64,000 bases of DNA from Priapulus caudatus (GCF_000485595.1 NW_014577331.1:128057-192056); one strand, 5' to 3'; counted from the first letter of the stretch, positions 1 to 24,359 are shown. Program-made: numbers and translations. Notes: generated by a model not told the origin, from the letters alone.

Positions 1-38
1 TAATGGATGTACTTTATATTTCTATTCTCACTGGCTAG

Positions 39-12732
<12,694 letters not shown>

Positions 12733-12933
12733 AATATGTACATTACAGCAGCAGTAATGTACATAAGGTTTAGCTTCTATGTAATCAGTCAGATAAGAAT
12801 CATCAGATGTGGTGTACAAACTAGGGCACTCACTGATCATAGGGGATGATCCTTCTATGAATCTGCTGGAATTTAATTACAAGTGGTTTTCAGTATAACA
12901 AGCTTTAAAGTCTGGTCTTTATAAAATAATATA

Positions 12934-12984
12934 AGGAGTGAATAAAAACAAATTCAACAACAAAAAATGTTTTTATTCACTCCT
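12934..12984. promoter_or_regulatory. Bidirectional poly(A) palindrome between convergent genes
   Basis: AGGAGTGAATAAAAACA (12934-12950) is perfectly inverted at 12968-12984 with a 17-base loop. AATAAA reads at 12941-12946 on the + strand, about 210 bases after the dynein stop, and at 12977-12972 on the - strand, downstream of the CHCHD7-like stop. One hairpin could supply the cleavage signal for both genes. Confidence 0.6.
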
Positions 12985-13533
12985 AATAATAGTTTTTGTT
13001 ACTACAAATAAATTTATTTGTGTATAATATCATTTAAAACTACCATAATTCAAGAAATAAAACCGTGTTACACAAGAAAAGATAACAGTAAGCTGTCAAA
13101 ATATCTAATCGTCATTAGTATATATTAGCCGAAATTGGTATTATTTTATAAGTGTTGTCGTATTACCAAATATGAATAAATAATATATGACAAGTAAGTA
13201 CAAATGTCTTATGAGTACCATGTTTCATTCCAAAGTGTGAATGTATATTTATAATTGCGTATTTCAATGGATATAACGATTTTTGTCAGTTTATGTACCA
13301 AGCAAAACATTTAAAACATCTCATTTTCCTCACATTCGTTAGAAAGTATTTATATGTTATTTATATTACATACACTTCTGATTCACCTAGGTGAATTCTA
13401 GGTATGCTTAATGATATCATTGATATTTTGTTTCACATCAAATGAAAATAATTAGGCTATATACAGTAAGTAAGTAGCAAAGGCAATAAGCAGTAAAGTA
13501 GTACCTTTACAGTAATAATTGTAGTCACGAAGG

Positions 13534-13650
13534 TTATCTATAGCCTAAACCTTGCTTGCTCATGTATTCAGCTTTGATTTGTTCCCGATCTTCTGGTAAA
13601 GGAAGGTTTGGCTGAATTCCTTTCCTCTTTCTATCAATTCTGACACTGTT
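13534..13650 (-). CDS. CHCHD7: CHCHD7-like last exon (38 codons and stop)
   Basis: A basic segment then LPEDREQIKAEYMSKQG, like the tail of CHCHD7 (…RDEILRA). The stop TAA is at 13536-13534. Confidence 0.7.
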   Translation of the reverse strand, partial: NSVRIDRKRKGIQPNLPLPEDREQIKAEYMSKQGLGYR

Positions 13651-14781
13651 CTGGAGGACAAAAAAAACAATCAAGGTAAATTGAGTTAACATATAACTTT
13701 GGTATTTTTTTTTAGCCTAGATACATCAATGTCACTTGATCCCTAATGATACATTGAATGATAAATAAAGAAAGACTGATAATCTTAGTTTGTATGTACT
13801 GCACACAAATGTTTTTTTTATCACAAGATGAACTGTCACGAAAACTAACATATTTGATCTAAATGACAATTGGTGCAAATAAAGCTGGGTTTACACTCGC
13901 AAATTCGACGAGTTGATGAGTTTTTTAACGTTCTATCGGAGTGGCTGAGTGGCAAAAACTTGATCAACATGCTGACCGAAAGTTGAAAGAAATGGAACCT
14001 GTTCTAATCCCTAGTTGAGAGATTAGAACAGGTTCCATTTTTTTCATAACAACTAGTAGTTGTTATCAGCTTGTTGAGCGCTCAAATTTTACACTGCCGA
14101 CTTTCGGTCACTTAGTTGGAAACGGAAAGTTACCTATACATCAGTGTCACCTGATTCCTTATGGTACATTGAACGATCAATAAAAAAAGACTCGTCATCT
14201 TTAGTTTGTATGTACTGCACACGAATGTTTTTTATCGCAAGATGAACTGTCAGGAATATCTAGCACATTTGATCTAAACGACAACTGGTGCAAATAAAGC
14301 TGGGATTACTTTATGGAGAATTCGACGAGTTGACACTGCCGACTTTCGGTTGCTTAGTTGAAAAGTTTACGAGCTCATCAACTCTTCAGCAAAAAGTTGA
14401 TAGTGTAAACCCAGCTTAACACGTTGTTTTTTGTTACTGTACGAACAATTTTCTGGCAGATACAAAGATTTAGCAGAAATGGACTTTTATGTAATATATA
14501 AACTTTAAAATAATGAAATTCTCTCACTATTTCTGCTAACATTTATATATTCAAAAGGCATAATATTACTTGCATTTAAACAAGAATTGACCTATCCACC
14601 TAGCATGATTGACAGCCAACGCTTGCCAACCACTGGTGTAACGGAATGTTCTAAACATAGGATTAACTAAACATTTGCTCACCCAAAATGCCTTGCAGTT
14701 GTTATAGTTTACGAAATAGTTGTTACATGCTTCCTGGTCAAAGTTTTTGTTGTTTAGGCACTTGTAAGTCAATTTTTGCTC
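13534..14781 (-). CDS. CHCHD7: CHCHD7/COX23-like twin-CX9C protein, 5' exon missing
   Basis: Two - strand exons (14683-14781 and 13534-13650) encode the last 71 residues of a small coiled-coil-helix-coiled-coil-helix protein, a family imported into the mitochondrial intermembrane space and linked to cytochrome oxidase assembly. The first exon encodes KCLNNKNFDQEACNNYF and continues NYNNCKAFW, giving C-x10-C-x9-C, the same Cys spacing I recall for CHCHD7. The second gives NSVRIDRKRKGIQPNLPLPE and ends KQGLGYR-stop. Splice sites are ttacag before GAG, TGG/gtgagc, and ctccag before AAC, with phase 0 throughout. The exon holding the start Met and the first Cys was not found in the repeat-rich DNA upstream. 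The gene converges on the dynein gene, and a MITE occupies its intron. Confidence 0.72.
13882..14417. mobile_element. Harbinger-type MITE with a captured tandem duplication
   Basis: AGCTGGGTTTACACT just inside 13882 is perfectly inverted at the right end (14402-14416). TAA flanks both sides, the 3-bp target duplication typical of PIF/Harbinger. The interior includes a second copy (14122-14291) of the host flank 13718-13881, so a unit of about 404 bp was duplicated in tandem after insertion. It lies in the intron of the CHCHD7-like gene. Confidence 0.75.
14683..14781 (-). CDS. CHCHD7: CHCHD7-like internal exon (33 codons)
   Basis: Contains three Cys of the CHCH fold and ends in the conserved NCKAFW. 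The acceptor is gttacag and the donor gtgagc on the - strand. Confidence 0.72.
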
Positions 14782-15008
14782 CTGTAACATAGATTTAACA
14801 ATCTTTCACAATTTTTCTGGATAGCATGCAGCCACAGACTACCCTAGCAAGGTTGTGCAGTTGCACTTAAATTTATATGCAACACGCAAGTTTTTTATAA
14901 AAACTTTTCAATAAATAAAAACTACAATACTATAAAAATTTATCTCCTCCAAGTCATGATGGGGAAACATCCGAACAGATGTCGCTCAAGGTTTCTTTTA
15001 GTTTATTG

Positions 15009-15951
15009 TATCCCCCGCGACGAAGTCGGGGGGGATGCTATGGTTTCATGTCTGTCTAGTCACCGCCGCCGCAGACACTCCCTTCCGCTCTATAATAACT
15101 CGACCCTTAATTGACCTAGCTCGGCCAAACTTGGTATACTTGTGTGCATCTTGGGGAGAAGGTGTGTTAGCGTACCAAAACCAGGTCACTGCGACCTTTA
15201 TTTGACCTTGGCCTTGACCTTGATCATATTTCCCTTCTGCTCTGTAACTCGGCCCCTACTTGACCTAGCGCAACCAGACTTTGTATACTTACACGTCTGA
15301 GAGAGAAAGTGCGCATTGGCACCTCTCTTTGACCTCTAAGGTGCGTTCACACGAACGTTTTTAGCCCGAGCCCAATTAGGCCCGCGCCAAATTTGGCTCG
15401 AGCCGAGCGTTCACACGTACGGTTTTTCAGGCCGTGCTAATGTGGCACGAGCCAATTTGGTCCCATCGAAAACGCCGGACCAGGCCCGAGCCAAATTTTA
15501 GCACCAGAAACAGAAACAGAAACACCAGCTAAATCGGTTGAGCGGTAGATGCCGCGAGTGTCGAACGTGTACTTCGACGAAATAAAGTCCAAAACGGTAT
15601 AAAAATTCGAAAAATTTGATCAGGACGCACGTTTTCAAGATTGATAATGGAACTCGGAACGGAAGTAAACACTCTGAATCGTACACAACGCCATCTCGCG
15701 ACATACTGCCAAAGTATCTGTGAGATATTTGTGCAATAAAATTTATTTGAATTGACAGACAGTATTCACTTGCGTACGTGTGAACGCTCCGACTCAAACC
15801 GGCCCGAGCCAAATTTGGCCCGAGCCAAACCATGACCGTGTGAACGCGGTATTACTCTGGACTTTGAAGATAATCTCTCCGACTTTTCGTTTAACCCTAT
15901 CAACATGCGTCCATACGGAGATATTTCATTCATACTAGATCGCGGGGGATA
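15009..15951. mobile_element. TIR element (copy 2, same family as 7100-7968)
   Basis: TATCCCCCGCGA (15009-15020) is perfectly inverted at 15940-15951. Its left 300 bp match the other copy, but the internal tandem repeats are mostly absent and another element is nested at about 15340-15853. Both copies are followed by GTTGGCGACAACTGCC, which may be part of the element. Confidence 0.78.
15340..15853. mobile_element. Nested MITE with GCGTTCACACG ends
   Basis: The left end GTGCGTTCACACGAACG and the right end CCGTGTGAACGCGG are inverted, and CCCGAGCCAAATTTGG-like segments recur in both arms. The target duplication is not clear. Confidence 0.6.
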
Positions 15952-17631
15952 GTTGGCGACAACTGCCATTTCTAGTTTTAAGTTGAAATGTACATATAGT
16001 AGGTTTTTACAAGTTTTATAAACATGGTAGACGAGTTATAAACCACATAATATACGAAATTATCTAAATTTGATATTGGTCTGTTACTTCACACACCTTG
16101 CTGCAATGTATCACATATCTTGTAGTTGTAGCATCGAAAGATTAAACCATAACCCAAAGGCAGGATAATTGCACAAAAACACTGCACTGTTACTTGGGAG
16201 CTGAGAACTCATAATGGTAGGATTGCAGGAGCAACGTTGTCATAACCAATGGCCCTAATATAACTTTAGCATGTTGCCTCTTACGAGAATTGTTTGTGAA
16301 GCACTATGAAGTTTATTGCTATTTATAAAACACTAAAACAAAAATTGTGTTTGCTAAAACTCTTCACTGCAATTTGCATAACTGGAGCTTGTTGTGTTGT
16401 GCTGAAATGTGTTTGCCTGATTATACAGGGATGGGAATCTTCCGCGGATCTGTGGGAATCCGCGGATTTCACAGTCCCAGGGTCGATTTTGTGAATCGTC
16501 TAAATCCGTTGAGAGAAAATTTTAGGGGGTTAGAATCGATCGATCGTGTACATCAAAGGTCGCCGCGTCACGCGTGACCTTGAGGCTCCCTTTTATGAAG
16601 TACGAACTGTTTCACTTCTCGCCAACGAAGTTCTGTTTATAATACCACCATAAAAGGTGGTGTGCGAGCTGCTTTTTTCGGTGACCTTTGAAACGATAAA
16701 AAATTAATGTTGGCGCGATCGCGCCTAGCTCCTAGGGTTGTAGGAATATTATATCGTGTGCGCAAGGGAGGATTTTTGGGCAACCTTGGCGTAGCAAATA
16801 AAGCGTTTCCTTTCGCTGATGTCTGATCACTGTGGGCTCACAGACTTGCCTTGGCAGCAGGAAAGCCGCTAAAGGTGTTCAATATGATAAAATATCTACT
16901 GTATTGACAGAAAAAATTTGAAACTGCCTGGACAATAAACATCTTATATTATATAAAGGTTAGCCTTGGGACAGTGTGGAAGTGTACATTAAAAAATTTT
17001 GTTTGCAGAATGTAAGTAAATTTTGTATTGATTATATAATTCTGGTGTTATGATAATGACAGTGCAAGATATACAGGGATGAGATTAGATAATTTAATTT
17101 TCAGCTGACATTTTAATTAGCAAACAGAGGAGGCGAGCAATGCGAGGACCGTAGGTCATTCTTTTTAAAGAATGGTGCAATTTGGTGGCATTCTAAGCTA
17201 TTCTGAACAAATTATAGGAGACTCTTGAATCACTTTTCAAGTTGTCAAAAGGAACAACACGAACTTAATCAAATTGTGGGGGGGGGCTGAAAATAGGGCA
17301 AGTTTTGTTATTAAATGTCTAGACATAATATATTTTATGTTCCCCACCGCGTCCTGCACTGTTTTACTCAGACATAAGCTGCCTTGCTGCGACCAGATTT
17401 GAATGAAAAAAACACAATGCGAATGGAACAATCAGTGCATAGTCATGCACAGAACATGCACGCAGCAACATGTAGAACCGGCCCCCAGGCCGCGAAATTT
17501 TTTTTCCCAAACGGTATAACTAGCGAGAATTTTAGCGCCTTCTGATTGGCTGCTCGATTTGCTTTGCCTTTGACAAGAGAACAAACGCCCATGTGGTAAC
17601 ATAGCGAAGAATTGCAATTATTTTGCATAAT

Positions 17632-17711
17632 AACCCTAACCCTAACCTAACCGCTAACCCTAACCCTAACCCTAACCCTAATCCTAACCCTAACCCTAAC
17701 GCTAACCCTAA
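17632..17711. repeat. Interstitial telomeric repeat (CCCTAA)n
   Basis: About 13 degenerate copies of CCCTAA/CCTAAC inside the nested TIR element. The length and setting argue against a chromosome end. Confidence 0.85.
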
Positions 17712-17881
17712 TTTAATTAATTAACACTAATAAATGATAATGAAATTATTAAAAAAAAAATTTTCATTCAAATATTTAATTGTTGTAAATCAATCATGCA
17801 AATATTCCGTTAATTAGAAAACAATAGTTAAATGGATAAAGATAGAAAATACAAAACAAAAAAATAATTAAAAACCAAACC

Positions 17882-17945
17882 GGATTCGAACCAACGACCT
17901 TTCAGAAGTAACGACGGTGGCCAATCCACCACGCCACAGCAGGAT
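17882..17945 (-). ncRNA. tRNA-derived pol III promoter (SINE-like or tRNA pseudogene)
   Basis: On the - strand there is a good A box (TGGCGTGGTGG, plus coordinates 17926-17936) and a perfect B box (GGTTCGAATCC, 17882-17892) at tRNA-like spacing. The T-arm pairs poorly (several G-T pairs) and no full acceptor stem is evident, so a working tRNA is unlikely. Confidence 0.45.
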
Positions 17946-18596
17946 ATATAAGAAACAGTACATGACATATGCTAAATAAGCAAAGCAGCCTGTTTGAACA
18001 ATCAGGAGGCAGGATGAACCAATCAGAACCAATCAGAAGGCGCTAAATTCTTCGCCTATGTTATACGTTTGGGACAAAAAATTTCGCCCCCAGGCCAGGC
18101 ATCGTCGTTACGTGATCAGCTACCTCAAATGTTTGCCCCTCTACTGCAGCCTGTGACGAGGATTTCCTTTTCTGGTACGCAAAAACAGATACACTGTATA
18201 CTTCGCTGTCAGCCTACTGTCTACACTCTACAGTCTACAGTCAGTGGCTGTTGAGGGTATATAATTTAAATTGTTACATTGTTACCCCTTCCCAATTTTC
18301 TCACGAATTTAGACCGTTTCACAAATCGACCCCTGGGACTGTCAAATCCGCGGATTTCCGCGGATCCGCGGAAGAATCTCATCCCTGGATATACTCCCTG
18401 CAGTGTACTGTAATATGTTCTGTAACAATTCTGTTCTGTATGTGTCTCCTAATGCAATTTATGCCTTGTAAGTTGTGAAAATTCAAAAACTTCCTGAACC
18501 CCCTGACCAGGCTTGCGCCTGGACCTGACCGCCCCCCCCCCCCGCGCTGGACCCCGGCTATTTTCAGCTGAAAACACAAATTGTCATTCATCCCTG

Positions 18597-20035
18597 ATTA
18601 TATTTAGTGCTCAGTGACACTGACAGCAAAGACCATAAACAATAAGACGAGACACGCGCTATGCTACTCCCATGTTATGTTCCATGTTAAACGAGTCTAC
18701 TTTCTTAGCATTACATATACATGCATTACATTTAGCATTGACCTATGCAATCAGTTTATATTTGTGGCCTCGTGTGCTGCTGACTCTACATTGTAGATAT
18801 AAGGACACATCTTGGTTGTAGTATGAACATCTTGTATGTTATCATGTCTCAGTGGCGACGTCTATAAGCTAAATTATACGCTAAGAAGTCATTATTTCAT
18901 GTGCTTTGCATATTCCTGTATGAACATGCCATTGACTGTGTCATACGGCTGCCTATTTTAAAACTAATGCTCATAACATTTGCACAACATTTTTAAATAG
19001 AGTACACAACAATTCAGTGTCAACAGTGTTACTTTTAACGATTAAACATGGTAAATATCATCATGCTAATGATCTTTCCATGGATATTGCTGCTGGTGAT
19101 CACAGAAACACCTCAAACCTCAAAAAGACAACTTCTTAGCTGCTACATGTTTAGAAGGCTCATGGCACGCATCACAGCTTTCAATGCCTCCCTCTCTGTT
19201 TGTTGGCGCTCATTACTACTACTAGTTGTAGCATATAGACTAATAGTAATACTAGTAATAGTCTATAATAATTTGTATCCCGCTTGACCAATATTTCTTT
19301 TCCTCAGTGCCTTGTCTTATTGTACTACCTTATTTGCTGTCAGTTACACTTATATTAGAATGCATCTGCACTGTGTGGGCAGTGTGTTGGTGGATGAGTA
19401 TTTGAACTAGTAATAGTATAATCACATCTCTGGAATATCTCACATCCCTGGAATGCTGGGCGAAAACTGGGGGATGCAGTTCAATGCAAAGAAGTGTCAT
19501 ATCCTGAAGCACTAGAAACACGTCTCAGTATATGTACAGCCTCTGTGGGCGAATACTCAAGACCGTGAGACCAATCCATACCTAGGTGTTCAGTGGCCAA
19601 TGACCTCAAACGGTACCACCACATCTCAAGCGCTACCAGGAAAGCATCGGAGGTGTCCACAGCAAACCAAGCGTATTGCATATCTCAGCCTATAGTGCGA
19701 CCCATAATGGAGTATGGTGCAATAATATGGGACCCATACCAGCGACAGGACATAGATCGACTAGAAAAGATACAACACCGTGCAGCCGCTTCATCACAGG
19801 GACTACCACAGCAGAAACTCCAGGCTGTGTTACAGGCATGCTCTCGTCCCTACAGCTGCAAAGCCTCCAAAACCGCCGCCGTGATATGCGACTAACCTAT
19901 CTCTACAGAATCATCGGAGGGTTGGTACCAGCAATGCCCCCGTCAGATTTTCTACAACCAGTTCAAACCAGTAATAGTGATAGAGTGGTACCACCACAGG
20001 CACTTGGAGTGCTTCAATAAAATATAATGCTAAAT
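18597..20035 (+). mobile_element. LINE (non-LTR retrotransposon) 3' fragment, frameshifted
   Basis: At 19455-19900 the frames read NAKKCHIL, NPYLGVQ and then IVRPIMEYGAIIWDPYQ, typical of the reverse-transcriptase C-terminal region of CR1/Jockey-like LINEs. Single-base indels break the frame several times. The AATAAA-rich end at about 20015-20035 may be the 3' end. The left 1 kb is repeated at 23300-24359. Confidence 0.65.
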
Positions 20036-21024
20036 AAATACGAAATCTATTTACTACCAAAGTCTTAATGTTTCTCTACTCTCTTTCATCTATTATTGCC
20101 GACAATTTCCTGCAAATGCCGTCCAAATGCTCATCTGCAAAAACGCTGCTGCGCCATGGCTGCAGCTGCCACACTGACACATAAATATATAAGCAGGTAG
20201 GAAAGCGTGCTGCCAAAATTCGCTCGACGCTCGCTTGATTTCACACGAATACAAACACAAAATATTCACCATTCTACTCCATCTTTGTTTCTATTTGAAG
20301 AACAGTGTTTATTTGTTATAAAAACATACTGTCTGTGTTCGTAACCGAGCTGTGCACGCGAAATCACACAAAGCCTGACGAAATTCTCGCGTTCGCTCTC
20401 CCGTTGCGCAGTTTATGTAAATGGCTGCAAGTACAGGCTATAGTCTAGGCGGCGCACTGCATTTTGAGACTACCACGCTGCTCTTCCAACTCCCGTACGA
20501 GCCTGCGTCAAAGCCGCCAGTGGAGCGTTGCAAAAACGTTGCACGTTGCGGCGCAAAAATGAGGTCCACGAAGAGCGCTGGTGGTGTGTTTCCCGATTCT
20601 GACAGCCATTTACATAAACTGCGCAACGGGAGCAAACGCGAATTTTGTCAGGCTTTGTGTGATTTCGGCGTGACAGCTTTGATTGGCCTGTTGTGCAATC
20701 AATGTAAATGAAGCGCGGCCGCTCGGTATCTTAGACTGGGTGCGTCTAAAGATACGAGCGCCGCGCGCTGCATTTACACTGATGCACGCCGGGCCGTGAG
20801 TTATCTGTATAATATGTCAGTGACAGTGTGCAGCGGCAGCCAGCGTTTGTTGCAGATGAGCATTTTGGACGGCATTTGCAGGAAATTGTCGGCAATAATA
20901 GGTGAAAGAGAGTATAGAAACATTAAGACTTTGGTAGTAAATTATTACTAAAGTAAATAGATTTCGTATTTATTTAGCATTATATTTTATTAAAACGCTC
21001 CAAGACTGTGCCTGTGGGTACCAC
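19985..21024. repeat. 1-kb foldback with two pairs of inverted arms
   Basis: The outer arms 19985-20170 and 20825-21024 are inverse copies (both contain AAATACGAAATCTATTTACT on one strand or the other, and GACAATTTCCTGCAAATGCC). The inner arms 20350-20428 and 20600-20675 share GAAATCACACAAAGCCTGAC and CGTTGCGCAGTTTATGTAAA. The left outer arm contains the LINE 3' end. The spacers between the arms show no similarity. Confidence 0.7.
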
Positions 21025-21142
21025 AGTAACTGCGGACAGTGCTGAGCAATTTACATCTATGCTCAGCCAACATCAATTTTAAAATAATTAGCCCTCTCTC
21101 CCGAGTCCGTTGCCTTGATGCCAAATTTGGATACTGCAACGT

Positions 21143-21190
21143 ACTACTACTAGTAGTAGTAGTACTAGTAGTAGTAGTAGTACTACAAGT
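21143..21190. repeat. (TAG)n/(TAC)n trinucleotide repeat
   Basis: Self-complementary runs of TAG and TAC triplets. The surrounding 21,030-22,360 is AT-rich with no gene that I can recognise. Confidence 0.8.
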
Positions 21191-22363
21191 ACTGAAGTAG
21201 CCTAGGCCCTACAGTACAGGCTACAAGCAGAAACAGAAATAATTAAATAATAATTATTAAATATTTACGAGGTAACATGGATTATTTAGCTCTCCTGATT
21301 GTTCTTTACATCTCCTAGCATTCCTCGTTATCTCGTTATTTTTCGTATGTTTGTTTTCTTCTACCATGGTATTAGTGATTAGAATGATTATAACGACTTT
21401 GTTTTGATTTTCTATGACAGCTTTGTAGGCGCTGACATCTTGCATGATGTCAGCGCCATCTACCAGTTGGTAGTTTTATGTTTCGGCAATACCAAATTAA
21501 AGATCCTACACATATATAATAGAATATATATATTAAACGTTCAACGCTCGTATGATATTTGGTTATGATATTTATTTATTTATCATCTAAACAGCTTTGC
21601 ATAATTACAACGTATACCGGGTGTTGCGTACAGTTTGATTCGTGTCCCAGGTAAAAACAAGCCATTTCCCAGATCTCAGCCCTTTTAAATGTTTAAAATC
21701 CTAACATTGTATCTGGTATATCCGGGTTTCCGGATAAGTAAAATGGTCTAATCCCCTATACTGAAAATAATTACTGTTCCCCTTTGATATTTTTACCTTA
21801 AAATTATAGTATTGTAATACAACGTGATATAGTTCTAAAGTTCGCATCACAAAATGTTCTCACTAAAGCTCTACCCTTTAAATTGACACAGGTGGGGCGA
21901 GAGGTAGCAAGGTACAAAGTTCATTTGTAGAGAAATGGGGACTATATTGTGTACACGGGGAGCTAGGTCGTCATTCATGCACTCACTTGCGAATCCGGAG
22001 GGGCTATTTTAATTACTATGTTTCATATCAGGGCTAATATCTTATGTCGATAACATGTATACATATACATATTATCGGGAGCAAATTAAAAGAAACATTT
22101 GTTTTTAATCACTCTTGATATTGTGGACTATAGTGTTCATTTACATTGTTGGAACGAAACTAAAATCATAACCACTTCGTGCTAATATATATATATGTGC
22201 TCTAAAATCAACTATAGTCAACTGTCTGGAAGACGCTAAACGAGTGTGCCGTCTCGATTATGTGGTCACTACTTTGAATGCACCGTGTCAGCAAAACGTC
22301 ATTTGTTTGGGCATAAATTTGCCACGCGCAAACACATATGTCGCATAGCGGCGGCAACACAAA

Positions 22364-22480
22364 CATGTATGTATGTATGTATGTATGTATGTGTGTGCGT
22401 GTGTGTGTGCGTGCGTGCGTGCGTGGGTGCGTGCGTGCGTGCGTGTGTGCGTGCGTATGTGTGTATGTATGTATGTATGA
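22364..22480. repeat. ATGT / GTGC microsatellite
   Basis: A run of ATGT, then GTGTGC/GTGC, then ATGT units. The 22,480-23,258 stretch after it has no recognisable gene or element. Confidence 0.85.
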
Positions 22481-23258
22481 ACGGGAACCTTTAGATCGGT
22501 GTTTCCCTTTTTATTTTTGATAGTTTCCCACCGGGAGATTTTGTTCCGGAGCTTCCAGGCTGATTCTAAGTAATGTTTAACCTGCTCTACCCATATCTAC
22601 CATCGGGAAGGGGGGCACCATATCTTTGTTAAAGTGGCATATACATGCAAATATACATTTTTATGACACACCAGCCTAATTAATATTTGCTCTCCCCTAT
22701 AAATATATAATGTCTGCAAAATAATAATAACACTGACAGGTATTAAGTTACTAATGTGAAAGATTAATTGCACTTGAGATATTACTTATATCAATTGAAC
22801 TACTCGTGCGTATACGTTAATTGTCTACTTTAGATGTATATCGATTAACCTACGAATTTTTCTTATTAGTTAATATGGGGTATACTTGAACAAATGATTT
22901 AGACTCTGCTGCAGTATAGAGGAATTCGGGATGTTTGTGTGCCTGTAAATTATAAAAATAAAACAGTGGGAATTAAAGTAATGAGGAGCCCAATTTTTCA
23001 TTTGCTGTCGATGCCTCGATTACTTTAATTAAAACGAAAAGGTGCCAATTAAGTCTTCTAAACTAAAAAGCCTAGTCCCTAAAACGTGGGATATAATATA
23101 GAGTATATGCATACTATCTAACAGAAGCAACCAGATATTGCTAATATTATAGATTTAAGATAGAGCTAGGGCACATAGTATGGAATAGCTTTGTATGAAA
23201 AATCTTAATCCCATTGCCTTTCAAACAATTATGATGAGTTATCTTCCCAACAAACACA

Positions 23259-24359
23259 TCACTGCAATTTGCATAACTGGAGCTTGTTGTGTTGTGCTGA
23301 AATGTGTTTGCCTGATTATATTTAGTGCTCAGTGACACTGACAGCAAAGACCATAAACAATAAGACGAGACACGCGCTATGCTACTCCCATGTTATGTTC
23401 CATGTTAAACGAGTCTACTTTCTTAGCATTCCATTATACATGCATTACATTATAGCATTGACCTATGCAATCAGTTTGTATTTGTGGCCTCGTGTGCTGC
23501 CGACTCTACATTGTAGATATAAGGACACATCTTGGTTGTAGCTATTGAACATCTTGTATGTTTCTATCATGTCTCAGTGGAGACGTCTATAAGCTAAATT
23601 ATTACGCTAAGAAGTCATTATTTCATGTGCTTTGCATATTTCTGTATGAACATGCCATTGACTGTGTCATACGGCTGCCTATTTTAAAACTAATGCTCAT
23701 AACATTTTGCACAACATTTTTAAATAGAGTACACAATTCAGTGTCAACATGGTTACTTTTAACGATTAAAACATGGTAAATATCATACATGCTAATGATC
23801 TTTCCATGGATATTGCTGCTGGTGATCACAGAACACCTCAAACCTCAAAAAGACAACTTCTTAGCTGCTACATGTTTAGAAGGCTCATGGCACGCATCAC
23901 AGCTTTCAATGCCTCCCTCTCTGTTTGTTGGCGCTCATACTACTACTAGTTGTAGCATATAGACTAATAGAAATACTAGTAATAGTCTTACTCTATAATA
24001 ATTTGTATCCCGCTTGACCAATATTTCTTTTTCTCAAGTGCCTTGTCTTATTGTACTACCTTATTTGCTGTCAGTTACACTTATATTTAGAATGCATCTG
24101 CACTGTGGTGAGGCAGTGTGTTGTGGATGAGTATTTGAACTAGTAATAGTATAATCACATCTCTGGAATATCTCACACCCCTGGAATGCTGGGCGAAAAA
24201 CTGGGGGATGCAGTTCAATGCAAAGAAGTGTCATATCCTGAGCACTAGAAACACGTCTCAGTATATGTACAGCCTCTGTGGTGAAATACTCAAGACCGTG
24301 GAGACCAATCCATACCTAGGTGTTCAGCTGGCCAATGACCTCAAACGGTACCACCACAT
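23259..24359 (+). repeat. Second copy of 16364-16425 + 18597-19624, without the hAT-like insertion
   Basis: It matches the first copy from CACTGCAATTTGCATAACTG through the LINE fragment with scattered single-base differences, then stops abruptly 60 bases before the assembly gap. Here 24181-24357 stays open in one frame (LECWAKNWGMQFNAKKC and onward), while the first copy is frameshifted. It is most simply the other haplotype. Confidence 0.75.

Larger units (their letters stand above)
17480..18103. mobile_element. Nested TIR element with telomeric motifs and tRNA-like promoter
   Basis: The arms of about 70 bp are inverted: CCCCCAGGCCGCGAAATTTT near 17480 and AAAAAATTTCGCCCCCAGGCC near 18080-18100, both followed inward by an AACG(G/T)ATAAC segment and TTTAGCGCCTTCTGATTGG. 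The interior carries (CCCTAA)n at 17632-17711 and a tRNA-like A/B-box pair on the - strand. Confidence 0.65.
16426..18596. mobile_element. hAT-like composite insertion, 2.17 kb
   Basis: The insertion begins CAGGGATG and ends CATCCCTG. TGATTATA flanks it on both sides (16418-16425 and 18595-18602); the two shared end bases make the duplication 6-8 bp. A second copy of the surrounding DNA (23259-24359) has only one TGATTATA and no insertion, which is an empty site. Inside are two more CAGGGATG-type ends (17077 and, inverted, 18388), and TCCGCGGATC-rich arms at 16434-16520 and 18306-18380, so at least two related elements are nested. No transposase was seen. Confidence 0.7.

Noticed and set aside
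17879-17945. A functional tRNA gene
   Set aside because: The A and B boxes are good, but the T-arm is mostly wobble pairs and no acceptor stem closes; a SINE-like or pseudo tRNA is more likely.
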